64,000 bases of DNA from Phymatolithon calcareum (GCA_977006965.1 OZ345361.1:1-64000); one strand, 5' to 3'; positions 32,661-45,730 are shown, numbered from the stretch's first letter. The notes: a model not told the origin generated them from the letters alone. Made by a program: numbers and translations.

Positions 32661-34570
32661 ACAGTAAATTATGAGAGATTTCGAGTATAAAAAATATATC
32701 TTAAAAGATTTTGTTGATGCAGTTCGAGACGTGCCCGTCGCACGTGATCTGCCCATAATAACGGCGCCTGAGCAAGGTGTACTACGACATGGACGTGCGT
32801 GTGTGTTAACGTTTGCTTGCATGTCGCTGGGATCGATGCGTGCGCCGGTTAAGGTGCGAAAGCTTCGGCTAGAATGCATCGTTTGTGCACACCGCACCAC
32901 CAACGTTAATTCTGATAGTCTTCAGCCAGATGCGCAGGCCGCAACATGAGCCGTCACAACATTGTTCACAACTTACTGATGGCTTTCTCACATATTTTTA
33001 TTATGCATTTTCTCATTTCCGTTCACGCTTCATACAAACCATACGTGAACCACATGAGAAAAACGGTATGACAACCGACTTGCTTTCCTCCCCGTGTATA
33101 ACTTTCCCCTGATAAGAGTTACTCTCTCAAAAAACTCGTTAACAACTATGCGAAAGGAGTTCACCGATCAAGTAAAGTACAATATCATATCATACGGTTT
33201 AAAAGACTCTGTCCGACGACATCATTGCCACGGTGTAATTAGCACGTGTCATACACAGCATACTTGTTTTTATTTCAATTTGTTTGCACTTGATCGTATG
33301 TCTGTGAAACTTTGTGCATCCCATTCACAGCTCTTTCGACATCGCTGTCCAAAACTATTTCGACATTTTTTTATCGATGTATTTAAACTTCGACGGGCGA
33401 TATAAAGATAAAAAACATTTTTAAGTAATAATTTGGCCGCCCTATTCGAACAGCCCTCACTTATACTGCCGAATGCGGCATAACATGGCCAATTGAAAAA
33501 TATTTTGACCCTTCTGCCGACATTTCAATATAGCACTAGTCCATATGTTGGTGATATACTGTCGATTTTGACGCGTGGTATATAGATATTGTACCATTTT
33601 TGCTTCCTTTAGATAAAGAAAAAGTTTAAAGTTTTCCGTTGGGTTATTACAACCATATGATGGGTACACCACGCTCAATATTTCTAACTTTGGTGCATAT
33701 TCTAACTTTTTACTTTGATCGGCGCACTGCCATGGCTTAAAACTGTCGCCCATCTGCAACTCTCAGCCACATATTGAAGAAGCACCAGTGTGTGGGCTTG
33801 ATCACGCTCTCCGAGTTCGCAGTATATTTCACCAGCCGATGTCTCTTCGTGCTCCCTGGAGCCGCTGTAGCCGAGAAATCTACTGTCATAAGTATAGAAG
33901 AGAGAACCCGTTCGGTTGGAAAATCAATCTTTGATAACTGGATGTCCAATGTGGAAAGGTCTGGTATCCAGTCACTAAGTATATTCCGGAAATTAAATTC
34001 AGAATTCTATGATACCTCCAGTGTTACACGTTCATCTGGGATCATGTCGGAAAGCCGAAAAAACAAACGAAATGTCATGTATATGCCACATCTTCGGGAA
34101 TTTGGCCATCATTCGCGCCTCGTTGAAGGATTTGTTAATGTTCAGCCAAGAAGACTGTACAGTGTTAGAAAATGACCAGCTGTGATCGAGGTAAGCGTAG
34201 AGCCCACGTGTTAAATATGCTCTGTGAAACTGGATCGAAAACGTTTGCAAATTTAAAGCATGCATCGTGACCCAAGCATTGACAATGGAACCCTAAAATT
34301 TAGATATATATGTGCAGAAACTATATATTTGTTGTGTCTCTTATTTTCTGACAGCCGAGGAGGACGAAATGCCCTTCAGAGGACCAAATTTGTGTTCTTT
34401 TAGGCCATCGAATGGCGGAACACTCACCAAAAGAAACCTTCCATCGGACAGAGAAAAGCCAAATTTTCTTCGTACCCGAAAAGCGTTTTAATATGTTTTA
34501 CCTTTCTTCTTATAAGTGCTTATTCCGGTAAGAGTTGCGGGAAATAGGTCAAAAAGTTGCAGAAAACAAC
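32661..34570. other. AT-rich, no recognised gene
   Basis: Several ORFs of 70-133 codons occur (for example 33,774-34,175 plus) without domain signals, introns or neighbours that would support them. Confidence 0.4.
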
Positions 34571-34577
34571 GAAAATC

Positions 34578-35575
34578 TCAAATTTGCTTTTCGACATCGA
34601 AAACAGTTTCTCCATGTTGTATCATCAGATGGGTAAGGTTAGCAACTGCATGGAAACAAAACGAGTGCCCATTAATGTCATGTCTAAAACGTTGCCCAAC
34701 TACATTAAACTGTTTAAATCGCCGATTGCATGTTTCATGTCGCGCTCGCGCAATGGCACGGTAGTGCTCATGCACGCTATCGGAAGGATTTGGCTCTTGC
34801 TCACAAGTGTCATCTAGATATCCTCCATCTGCAACGACGGTTTCCCTTTCGGCAAGCGCGTTCTTCTTTCCAACCCGATGAATTACCAAATCATTGTAAC
34901 TTCCGCAAGGAAATCGGCCTTAAACCCAAAAAATCCAGTCAATGGCTAAGCATATACAAACTTGGTATCGCATCCCAGGGCCCTTGTGCCTATGAGAGAA
35001 CTATTTCCTACTAAGCGGAGCTTGCTCGCGTACAATACAGTCAGTACCATCAACCGTAATTTTAAATCGCATTCGGCCGCTTGATAATAGACGATTCTCC
35101 CATTCTATCTGCGAATTCGTAAAATCAGTGTCGGATATTGAAAGTGAAAAAAGAAACGTGGAAAACCCTACCACTCGTATCTCAGCAATCAAGACTATAA
35201 ACTTCCAGACCCATTTTCGGAATGTCTTTCCGTCGACCCCGGTGATTGCCCTGTTCACGTGCTGTACCGCGTAGACGTAAAGGAACAGCACTGCCCTCAA
35301 AAAATGCCCTGGGGTTTCATCGGAGGGGAAAGCTGCCCGATGGTGTTCCAGGCAATGGAATACACTATGGGAGATGCACCGAAAAGGGCACGAAAGAGGC
35401 GCAAGTAGACAATGAGACTCCAACCACGGGCTTTCCTTATGATTGGGCGAGCGCGCTCCATGTAAACAGACGGCCTTATGCGAATAAAAGATCTCACCAT
35501 CTTCTTGAGGAAAATGCTTTGATGTAAATGCTTCAGTGTGCTGAAGTAGCTGGGCATTCTGATGACGAAAGCCAA
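34578..35575 (-). pseudogene. Second Harbinger-like DDE_Tnp_4 transposase, broken
   Basis: The N-terminal part (35,575-35,300) reads LFRALFGASPIVYSIAWNTI in one frame. It continues in another as FLRAVLFLYVYAVQHVNRAI, then GKTFRKWVWKFI, the usual helical lead-in. The catalytic landmarks are VDGTD (D1, near 35,030), VADGGYLDD (D2, near 34,800) and RARHETCNRRFKQF (E, near 34,730). A stop just after PLSRK near 35,000 and another near 34,920 interrupt an otherwise continuous frame. VDGTD and RARHE differ from the GALDG/HVEQSF copy at 7.1-8.4 kb, so this is a distinct subfamily. Confidence 0.8.
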
Positions 35576-35830
35576 TGGAAGGCGTGATTTTCAGAAAAAT
35601 TACTCTACCTTAAAGTATTGAGTGACTATTGTACAATTGCTGTGTTTTTTCAGAAAACACACGCAGTCTAAATCATCAGATCAAAGTAGTTCTCAGATAC
35701 CGTATGATCAACATCCTAATAGAAGTGCAAATCTGCTTTAAAAAGTCCATACACTAATCTTCCACACGATTCACACCTATATATTAGGGAAGTCTTTTTC
35801 AATAAAATAAATACTTTTAAAATTCTCTCA

Positions 35831-36211
35831 ATGACAGTTGATCGCAATATTTCCTTGGAACAAGTAAACGATTGTACACTGAGCTGTCGCCTTATAAACA
35901 GGATTATGCTGGAAGAGAGATGTCAATTGACAAATGAATATGTCTTTCATTACTTGGTGTACAAAATGGCGCGTGGCAGAGAAGGAAGCGGGACCTTCCT
36001 GCAATATGACAACAGAGTTATAATTATAAGCATATGTAAAGGGTGTAATGATCAAACAAAAATTTGCTTTTATGAGACCCTTGTTTGGAAAAAAGGATTG
36101 GTAGCTCTGTTTTTTCTTCCAAACAAGTGTGCAATAGAATTTCTCTACAATGACAAGTTGTGCCATTACGAAGAAAATTCTCGTGCATTTCAAATAGTTT
36201 CTACAGTGTAA
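35831..36211 (+). CDS. Small ORF of unknown nature
   Basis: An uninterrupted 126-codon ORF starts from an ATG. It is rich in aromatic and cysteine residues (EYVFHYLVYKMARGREGSGT, ICKGCNDQTKICFYE). No domain is recognised. It lies 250 bp beyond the Harbinger-like relic and could be a second ORF of that element, or chance in AT-rich DNA. Confidence 0.22.
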   Translation: MTVDRNISLEQVNDCTLSCRLINRIMLEERCQLTNEYVFHYLVYKMARGREGSGTFLQYDNRVIIISICKGCNDQTKICFYETLVWKKGLVALFFLPNKCAIEFLYNDKLCHYEENSRAFQIVSTV

Positions 36212-39200
36212 TCGCCTGGCACCACGTGGAGCACTTTACTTCTCGCCTGAAGAGAATCATCATGTAATTCTATATCGGTGGCCAGTTGTGCACCAAAACG
36301 CAAAACGTACTCCGAGAGGCCCCATTGTCATGGAAAGCACATTTTAACAAGACTTTGAACATTTAGTAAGAGAAAGTCTATACCTTCAAAGACAAACTTT
36401 GGATAACTAGATATCGCTCGCATCTGCACTTGGCATTCTTAGATTAGAGTTTAAAAATTTGATTGCCTTCACAAAGCTGAACAACGTAGGACAGAATCTG
36501 CGATTGTGGACAAATTCGATTTTTTGGATTGGGTTTCGGTACTGGTAGTTCTCCTGTTCGGGCACGTAAATTGCAAAATTATGCCAGTTGATAAAGTAGG
36601 GTAGCAACGTGTTATATATTCAAGGAAAATACTACCTGTTTAATTGAGACTGATCATGCTTTCCCGAACATCTTGACTACATGGGGGGACAGATTGTTGC
36701 TTTTAAAACTCAACACAGGACTAAAACACAGTCTATCTCTCTATATTTCTCAACCGTATGGGGCTCGCAAGGAGAACTTTTTATTTTTCCTCTTCTTAGA
36801 CTTCGGCAGGATGTTAATATTGTTACCTAATTTCAGCACGATTCTTCTCTGCCTGCCAATCGTCAATAAACGATTCCACCCTAAACAACTTCGGCGGTTC
36901 CACGATTCGCGAGTTCACGAGGACGAACAGAATGTCGGACTCTTTTCTTCACAATTCAATTATTCTCTGCCATACTAATGCACTGCATTTAGCTTAGACC
37001 ACTTGTGCAATGCGAAAACCCCACTCTCGAAACGTCTCGTTCCGTGAAATTGGGAGAAAAAACGGCGTCAGACTCTTCACCGCAAACGAGCACACCCGGG
37101 ATTCGAACCCAGTACAATTCTCTTGGCCGTATATGCGAAAGTCCGGAGGCTACTTAACGACTATAGCACAGGAGCGTAATTTTTTTCTTCCCAATAGGCA
37201 AGACTTGAGCGGCGCTCTTGCCAGTCGCGGGCCTAAGAGTTGCGGAGACATCCTAGCAGACACTAAGATGTTATTTGTACACCAAAAAGATGATAACTCT
37301 GCAAGCCTTAAGCAGTGCATGAAGATCAAACTTCTGTGGTGTATTTGTTGTGCACCGGCATTGAAGAAGTGCATCGTTCTTCAGAAAATGCAATCCATGG
37401 ATCAAACTCACCGGAAAAAACTTCAGACGCTATTTATAGAACGTTTGATATGCACGTACATTATGCCACTAGATCTTCTCCTACTCTGTTCCATCAGTTA
37501 ATTCCGTGCACAACCTTTTCAGAATATTCTCGTAAACTTTCAAAACTTGCTCTCCTCGCCTACAAAACTTTCCCCTTACATCATGTTGGGGAACTCCACA
37601 GTAGACGAAACCATTTTCTAAGTTAAAAATAGGCATCAGAGATTCCTTATACTTGACGCGTTTCTTGGTAGAAAATAACTAGAATTAATGTTGGCGGCGA
37701 AGCTTTGTCTACAATTTTTGATACAGCCATGTCCTCATAATTCGCTATGCACAAGGCGCGCCTTTTTTTAGAATTTTTGTTACTAAGCGGTATGACACCA
37801 GGGGTTTTCGCTTCTCCCGACCTTAACATTCCCCTGATGCCACTCTTATCTCTTTTCAGGACATGCTGTATCCCTGCCGACTGCCTTTTGTCGGCATTAA
37901 GATCGAGTTCTTCGACTACAGCAGTGGGTCAACGCTCGAAGACGGTAGTGAGCCGCCACGGACACTGTATTCGCCGTATTCGTGATGTAAGCTCCTTTCA
38001 CATCTCATCGGTATATTACGTTGCTAATTGCACTGTATGATACTGACGTACTCTGGCGATTCAGTACTGACCAAGTGGGATGGACGGGATGCTTTGGAAA
38101 GTTGTGCAGACATGCAATCTATTATATATATTTTTCGAAGGCCCACGACGTCTAATTATGTAACAAGTCATTTCAGCACGTGTGAATCTCCGGTGCAACA
38201 CAGTATGTATACGTATCAGCAGGAAAATGAGACGACTAGCAAATCTAGAATCGCAATCACACGCAGTACAGTAACCTTATCATAGTTTGTTCCAGTGCTT
38301 CAAGTGCTCTGAGAGCGTCAGTTTGTTAGGTGGCAGACCGAGGGAAATATGCCCTGGGATGAGTCTCCCAAATGACACGTACTGTACAGTAGTGCATGCC
38401 GCCTATGACCGCCACGGTCGAACTGTCACTGAGAAGGTGCTCTCAGGCGGGGAGTTATTTACATTACGCATACAATTCCCTTTCCATACCTTTGCAGTAC
38501 CCATATCAGTCCCTGGGCCTCCTTTCGAACGAGATTGGATCAAAACTTGGCAGTTAACCCATTCGTGATGAAGACTGTAGAGCTGATTTTGGGTTGCTTG
38601 CACGAATTTCAATCGAAATCATTGTGATTGCCGTTCCTTGCTCGTTCAATTCTCACGGTACTGTTGATTTTGGTGTGACAAAGCATTTTAAAAATATACT
38701 AGAATATACAATACATATTTTCGAACACGGCAGCGGTGAGACGCTCATGTCGTAAATTAAGCCCGAATCAAAACAGAACATCTGCTGCTCGTTCATGAAC
38801 TTTTTCCGCAACTGCAGTACTGCAACGACCCTGATTCGTGTGCCAATATTACAAAAACATGTGGTGCTGTAGCTCGAAGCCGTCTGGTTCCACGCGACGG
38901 CGCCGACGATGTGCCCGGGGGTGAATCTTGTCCCCACATTTTGCCATTGGAACGGGAAAAGTTACTTCCCCGTCATGGGTAGGCGGGAGAGCACTTGTGG
39001 ACATTTCCGATTGTTCACAAGCCAGTCATTTGAGTGGAGGATGAAGAAATGCGTACAGTACGCTTTTTGTCTGCTATTCCCATGAGAGTGATTACATGCC
39101 GCATGTAAAGTACGGAGATATCGGCCAGAGCGTTCCACGTGACGTTTAGGAAGCAGAGGTAATCTTTGTCGTTCTCTGTGGACGTCAGAATGATGGCAAT

Positions 39201-41310
39201 GTCTCCTTTTACACTGAATTAAGTTACGTTTGGACACTCATAGGTGATGTGAAATGTCGCACTACCATGGGACTGTTGTGCATGGGTTGGCTCGGACCAG
39301 TGTTGATGACCCTCTCCAAGTGTGTTTGAATTATCACCAGCTTCTCTCGAGAGAAGAACATTGTTAATCACGCAAATTACTCCCAGTCGAGCTGCAAACG
39401 CTTCTCGCATGCTTTTAAAACATGCACGAAAATTTAAAGAAGGATCATCCTTCATTAGTTTTGCACGTCAATGGCAGGCATATCGAAGCAATTCTGTTCC
39501 AATATCGTTCCCGATCCGTGGATGCATGCTGTCACTTTAATTGAAACCTCCCAATTACAGTCCATCCTCGATCATCCATGTAAGGATGCGAAAAATGGAC
39601 GTACACTGTCATCCCTAATTTCGAATTTGAATCATAAGACATGAATCATACCAAAACTTGATTGTCCACCACAGCGGCATTATTTTCGGTTTTTTCCTAG
39701 ATTATTATTTACACTACCATTCAATAAGAAAAATGTCTTTAGAGACACTTTTCATGAAAAGAAGTATTACAAGAGTTTTCTGGTCACGTAGTGAAGAATA
39801 CGAGCCGTGCAATGGCTTCAAAAATATTTGTAAATTAAAGACACGCGCCGTGACCCCTACCGACCACAATCCTTATACAGCGGTGAAAGAGTTGTGTCCT
39901 AGTGGAAAGACTGCGCGCTTTGGAAGATTGTGCGCCACCGCCGCAAAAAACCATGGAAAAAACTTACTCTACAATAGGTAGTCTTAGAATCATAATACAA
40001 ATTATAGATTTGTAAATCTTTTCTCGCACGATATTCATGTTCTCGCGTGCGAGTACTTACACCTTTGGGCGCTTGGCAAGAGATTTCGAACGATACTAAT
40101 CTCATCGACGTGCACGCAAGGGAAGAAAGCGCCACCTGGACCGACCGGCGAAAAAATATCCAAAAAATAGGCTGGAGTACTAGGAGACTTTGATGCAAGT
40201 AGAATTTTATTACAACCTGCAATCTTCAAAAACTAATAAAATAGGGCATCTGAGAGGGTCTTGTACAGAGGGTAAAATGGAAAGTGGCTCACATCCCGCC
40301 AATAACATAAGTAAATTTCAATATTAGCTCGTATTCCGGCGACCTGCGCCTGTCTAAATGATATCATTTTCGCAGAGTCTCGCAGAGTAATAAAAAAACA
40401 CGCAGGTTACGGGCCACTCCCCTTGTTTTTCAATTAAAATTTGTTATCCGGCCGGTTACGAGGCAGTATATAGACAAGGACGGGAACCGACATATATGTT
40501 TTCCAGGCCCGTGATTACTGAAAAGGTAGAGCTCTGCGGAGGAGTAAGAACTCGTTTAGAGTATGTACAGCATCGGCATTGCTCTTATGAACGTATTATA
40601 TTGATTTTACGATTTCTTTGATGGCAATGCCACACTGGTTCTAACTCATTTTTTCCTTTTTGCGCTTTCGTCTCTCTCTGATCAGACGTTTTCTGGAAAT
40701 ACTCAAAAACCAGACTAGGTAATAGCTCTTACCAAAACCCGTGACGATATTACGTCTTCTCGTGTTGGTAGAGATTGCCTTCCTCTTCCCAGCTCAGATT
40801 CATCGACTTTTGGGCATTATTTCACATTATTGTAGAATCATCAAACGATCATTTGTACAGTAATAGCACATTTTATGAGGCTGTTTTTCGTGACTTGAAT
40901 CGCATCCTCGAGTACTACGGAGGAACATTCCTTTTGCGCGCATGTGCAATGTTTTGCTACGTAATAGTTCACGCACCTTTACAGGCAGATCGGCCACCGA
41001 TCACAATTTTCCTTGGACATGGCATCTTCTTGAAACCGCTTTCGCGTGCTCTGACACGTTTTTCGATTGTCAATATCACGAGATATTAACAAATATTAGC
41101 CAATAACATTTCGTCCTTGAATCTCTATGTGAACGTATTATTGATCGTATCCAAGAGTGAAAAATGTGTGTTAACAGGAACAGGGAGCGCCCGAAGCTGG
41201 ACAACACGACAAAAAATATTTACAAAATACGATTGCAAAATTAGGGCAGCCATATTGGCGATCCATTTCTGTTTGATAAATTTGGAATCTTCTTTTATAG
41301 TTACTTCTTG
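36212..41310. other. Long AT-rich tract without recognised genes
   Basis: Apart from the tRNA-like sequence near 37.1 kb I see only short ORFs. A minus-strand reading at 39,455-39,000 (LNFRACFKSMREAFAARLGV, then FSVKGDIAIILTST) looks like decayed coding sequence of unknown origin, split by one stop near 39,219. Confidence 0.4.
37089..37175 (-). tRNA. tRNA-like sequence, probably a pseudo-tRNA or SINE head
   Basis: On the minus strand a perfect B-box/T-arm (CTGGGTTCGAATCCCGG) is preceded by a D-arm-like segment (CTAT-AGTCGTTAA-GTAG). The total length of 87 nt suits a tRNA with a longer variable region. The acceptor ends (GCTCCTG and GTGTGCT) do not pair and the anticodon stem is poor, so it is unlikely to be a working tRNA. 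No anticodon is assigned. Confidence 0.4.
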
Positions 41311-41463
41311 GATGGGCGCGCGAACTTAGTGCACCAACTTCTTTTTCGCGCAGACTTGCGCCATTGGTACCGTTGGGAAACTCTCACCCAGAGGCGTCCG
41401 ACAGTACAAACGACGTAAGTCTGTGTTGCGAGCAAGTTTTGCTCCACATCTCGCGCGCCCATC
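41311..41463. repeat. Foldback hairpin of the GTTCGCGC family
   Basis: The ends are perfect 13-bp inverted copies (GATGGGCGCGCGA and TCGCGCGCCCATC). Weaker pairing continues inward through the family's CGCAGACTT(G/A)CG wording. Confidence 0.72.
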
Positions 41464-42960
41464 AAGGAAAATAGAAAGCTTGTTGGTGGATTCACTGGCC
41501 GCACTTGCAGTGGATCCCGTGGCCCGGGTTCCATGTTTCAAAAAACCGCTCTCTCGAAGTGGGTGCTCCAGAACGGTCAGTTTCCCACAGCGGGAGGATC
41601 CAATCATGTTGAAAAAGTAATTACAATTTCCACCCCCGGCAGGCAGATCCACCCGGAATTATGATAGGGCTCACTGAGAATTTCTTCCTTTGACACTCTT
41701 TCTCAGCAAATTATTTTCACACATTACATCATCTTTCTGCAGTACTGTATATTAAACATCACCCAGGGATGCAAAGACTTCTTCCTCATTACATATACAG
41801 TGACAATTGCTCCATTTGACGTTCCAACAGATAGAGTAAAAACCCAATGATAGAGAACTGAAATTCATTGGGTCAACTGGAAAAATTCAATCTGTTCAGT
41901 CCGCAGAACACTGCTCATCTCGTATCAAGACACTTTTTGTGAACATCGGATACAGTACCTCCATTGGTTTTACGGTGACATTTGTTAGCCTCGCGAAGTT
42001 GAAAATGGGAGTTCCACACTATCTTACGGTGATAATCTATTGGCCTGTCTATTATGATTACTCCACTAAGTTAGAGGACAGTATTTCACAAGAAAGTATA
42101 TCTCTTCTGCCCACAGTTAGTTGGAGATTTTTAAGTAACAGACCCCGTTTTCTTGTCAAGACCGATGGCAATATCAGTTAGATATCAGGACTTAGCTCTT
42201 CTTTAAGAAACTCAAGTGATAAATACTTGATTACAGATTTGCGCTTGTGATTCTGGAGTGGACATCTACACAAAAATCAAACTTGCAAGAAAAATCCGCA
42301 CTGTATCAGGTGCTACCACATGTAGTTTACGAGTTTCAGATATTCAGAACTGTTAAGCATCATTCTTCAGAATATCCGGACAATCAGAGAATATGGGACG
42401 TATTGAAGATCCAGTTTAACCCCATTTCAACAAGCAAACATAATGATATAGGACCCTTCTTGTATCTCATCGTACCTAAACTTGAACATTGCCACTAGGT
42501 ATGCATACATTAATTAAACTTTTGGAAAGCATCGGTGAGGCTACTTCACGCGGAAGTAAATAGAAACCTCTCTTCGAGCTGAGATATTTTGCATCATGGA
42601 AATCAACTTAGGGAATTACGTTTTCCCGACATTCTGCGGTGTATTGCACGACTCGTGTAGAATAGAGCGTATTTATACTTAACGACCGCTTTTTAATAAC
42701 ATTACAAAAATTAAAAAAACTGTTTATAATGCAAAGAGAGAAATAGATAAAAATAAGGTACTGTTTACAGTTGCTCGTATAATTCGTATGGCGAGATATT
42801 ATTGGCGGACAATGCTGTTACCTCGCACTCGTAAATTATGTATGGCAACATATTATTGGCCTTCCCAATGTGATTACAGCTAGTGCAAATGACCTTCATA
42901 ATCATCATGAATGACATATGAATTTCAAACCAGAGCGGAGAGAAATCTACTTTATACTAA
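41464..42960. other. No recognised feature
   Basis: AT-rich, with short ORFs only (80 and 83 codons, without motifs). Confidence 0.4.
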
Positions 42961-42988
42961 TTTTGCAAGGAAGGGCGCGAGTCCGGAG

Positions 42989-43099
42989 CACCAACTTCTC
43001 GTTAGCGCAGAGTTACGCGCATGTTACCACTCTCCTGGCGTTTACGAGAACATTTGAACGGTATAAAGCGCGTAACACTGCGCGAGCGGGAAGATGGTG
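42989..43099. repeat. Foldback hairpin of the GTTCGCGC family
   Basis: Arms of 32 nt (42,989-43,020 and 43,068-43,099) pair with few mismatches: CACCAACTTCTCGTTAGCGC on the left against the reverse complement of GCGCGAGCGGGAAGATGGTG on the right, plus GAGTTACGCGC/GCGCGTAACAC. The loop is about 47 nt. Confidence 0.78.
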
Positions 43100-43400
43100 C
43101 GCCGAATTCCGTGGAGTATGGCCAAAAGTTTATATAAAATAGAATAATAATTTTTAGCGGGCAAGATTGGCACCCAATATTTTTGGGAAAGTTGTCAATT
43201 TAAATTTAGAACACTATCTTTTATATATTTTGGCTCGATTCCACGGTTTTCGGCGGACAAACTTGAGTGGGGGCACTGCCTACACGTTTTTGGGCTTTGT
43301 GGAAGACCGTTCTAGATTTTATGGTTTTTTCAAATGTGGTCATGGCGCCGGACCCCCCAAAGTTGGTTTTTAATAATAATTTTCGGAACCAGTCCGCCCA

Positions 43401-44356
43401 CTCGGCTGCTCCTCTCGCACGACAGTAATCTTACTTTATTATTGTTTTTAGGCAGGGCGCTCAAATTGTGGTATCGTTAGACATGTCTTGATGCGTGCTT
43501 TGCAAGTGTACCAGGCGCGCAAGTGTGCGCGAACGGGAACATGGTCGTCAAAACCCGGGCAATGTACCCACGAACAATTAAAAAACAGGAATCTAGATTT
43601 ATGATAGCGCAGCCCAATTCTGTAATCATATTCTTCTATTATTTTTGAACACAATGCCCGACTTCTGGCGCACCAAGTTCTCGTTCGCGCAGAGTTACGG
43701 GCTTTGTGCCGCTCTCCTGGTCTAGATGAGACATTTCGAACGGTATAAAGTGCGTACCTCTGCGCGAACGGGAAGTCGGTGCGCTGAAAACCGTGGAGTG
43801 TGGCCAGAAATAAAGAAATAATAGGATAATAATTTTTGGCGGGTCAAATTGGCGTCCACGTTTTTTGGGTACGGTGTGAATTTAAATTTAGAATCCTATT
43901 TTGTAAATATTTCTGGGCATACTCCACGGTTATCGGAGCACTAACCTCCCGTTCTCGCATAGTTATGCCCTCGGTACCGTTCGAAAAGTCTCATCAAGTC
44001 CAAGAGATCGATTCGAAGCGCGTAACTCTACGCGAACGGGTACTTGGTGCGCCAGAAGCCGGGCATTGTGTTCAAAAATAATAGAAAAATATGATCAAAG
44101 AATTAGGCTGCGCTATCATAAATCTACATTCCTGTTTTTTAATTGTTTGTGGGTACATTGCCCGGGTTTTGGCGCACCATATTCCCGTTCGCGCACACTT
44201 GCGCGCCTGGTACAGGTGCAAAGCGCGCATCAAGACATGTCTAACGATACCAACGCGTAGGTCTGCGTTGCCGGGAACATTTGCACCACAATTTGCGCGC
44301 CCTGCCAAAAAACAATAATAAAGTAAGATTTCTGTCGTGCGAGAGAAGGAGCCGAG
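43401..44356. repeat. Nested palindrome of about 1 kb built from foldback units
   Basis: The left arm (about 43,401-43,832) and right arm (about 43,885-44,356) are inverted copies that stay alignable almost throughout. Shared landmarks, outside in, are CTCTCGCACGACAG, ATCTTACTTTATTATTGTTT, ATCGTTAGACATGTCTTGAT, CAATGTACCCAC, ATTTATGATAGCGCAGCC and CTTCTGGCGCACCAAGT. The left arm lacks about 30 bp near GTGGT. Each arm itself contains smaller hairpins of the GTTCGCGC family. No protein-coding frame is supported. Confidence 0.82.
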
Positions 44357-45214
44357 GTAAATTAAAATTAGTGTCACGCACTGGGGGAACTGGCGCCGAG
44401 TGGGGCGACAGTCTCGGGAGGGAAGACACGAGGCACAAACATGACGATGATTACCAGAAAACATGTGGAGTAGGATGTTGAAGATAACAGGAGAGTGATT
44501 GTACCGTTTGGTTGCCAATGAGGGACGCCGAGAAAGTTTTTTACTTCTGGGTCCGCCTTTCCAGCGTGTTTTCGCACGTTGCGATTTCTGTGTCTGCGCA
44601 CAGAGGCCATTTGGTGAGGGTGTTATGTCGAGGCAAAAAACGCAGACCCAGTAGTAACAGTTTTAATTAGGATTTTGTCGATTGTTTGAGTAAATGCCTC
44701 TTTTTGGACCCAAAAGTCACGAAAGAATATAGCTAGTGTGTCACTGTGCACGTTGAGGTGTATCAGCACTATCTCAGAGCTCCACCTCCAGAATATATTT
44801 CCATGAATTCCATTGGTCAATGCAAACTTGATCCCTCATCATGAACACGTCTTGCGTCATTCGAGTTATGTAATTGATTTCGCACGTTTACAGTCCCCCG
44901 AAACTTCCACCACTCATGTTCTACGTTGATTGGATATATACATGTCCCCCAAAAATGATATATTAGTGAGGAAAATTCATTGGATAGACTATCCTCTTGC
45001 AACTACTGTCACGGGTCTTCGCTGTGTTTCGAGTGCCAATGAAAAGCGTCAAGATTCCACTTGTCAGATCCCCCACCAATGACAACAGATACTGACAAAT
45101 CGACAACAATTACATTTCGTCTGCATGTCATTTGTGCTCCAAGACTGCTACTTTGGGACTCATATCAAAACTAAAGCGAATAGAAGAGGTTAAAAAATTT
45201 CTTATTTTTTCCAA
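44357..45214. other. No recognised gene
   Basis: The stretch begins with a GGGGGAACTGGCGCCGAGTG motif that recurs diverged near 45,695, and may be the edge of the same foldback family. The rest is non-coding as far as I can see. Confidence 0.4.
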
Positions 45215-45730
45215 GGAGCGCGCCAACCCTGGCGCACCAAGTTCCCATTCACGCAGACTTACGCATATGTTACCGTTACAAAGGTCTCATCGTCACGAAA
45301 AGATCGGTACCGACTGTGAAAATGTGCGTTAACGGGAAAATGGTGCGCCAGACCCCGGAAAAAGCGTCCAGAAATAAATACAAAATCGGATTAAAAAATT
45401 AGAAGAATCAAATTGGAGTTCTATTTCTGTGCAATAAACTTAGAATCCTATTTTTAGTTACTTTTGGATAAACGGGCAAGCTTAGCGCGCTAACTTCCCC
45501 TTCGCGCAGACTTGCGCGCTCTATAACATTCGAAAGCGCTTCTGGAGACGTATCCAACGGTACAAAGCCGGCAAGTCTGCGTTGCGAGGAACTTTTGCAC
45601 CAAATTTTGCGCGCCCTGCCCAAAATTTAATACAAAATAAGATTTCTTTCTTGCGAGAGCAAGAGCTGAAGAAAATTAAAATTATTGTCACTCGCTGGGG
45701 GAATAGCGCCGAGTAGGGGGACTGGCTCGG
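45215..45730. repeat. Two further foldback units of the GTTCGCGC family
   Basis: Unit one (about 45,218-45,365) pairs CTGGCGCACCAAGTTCCCAT with the reverse of GGGAAAATGGTGCGCCAG. Unit two (about 45,465-45,625) pairs GGGCAAGCTTAGCGCGCTAA with the reverse of a GCGCGCCCTGCCC end. The flank CTTGCGAGAGCAAGAGC matches the outer flank of the 43.4-44.4 kb palindrome (GTGCGAGAGAAGGAGCC). Confidence 0.7.
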
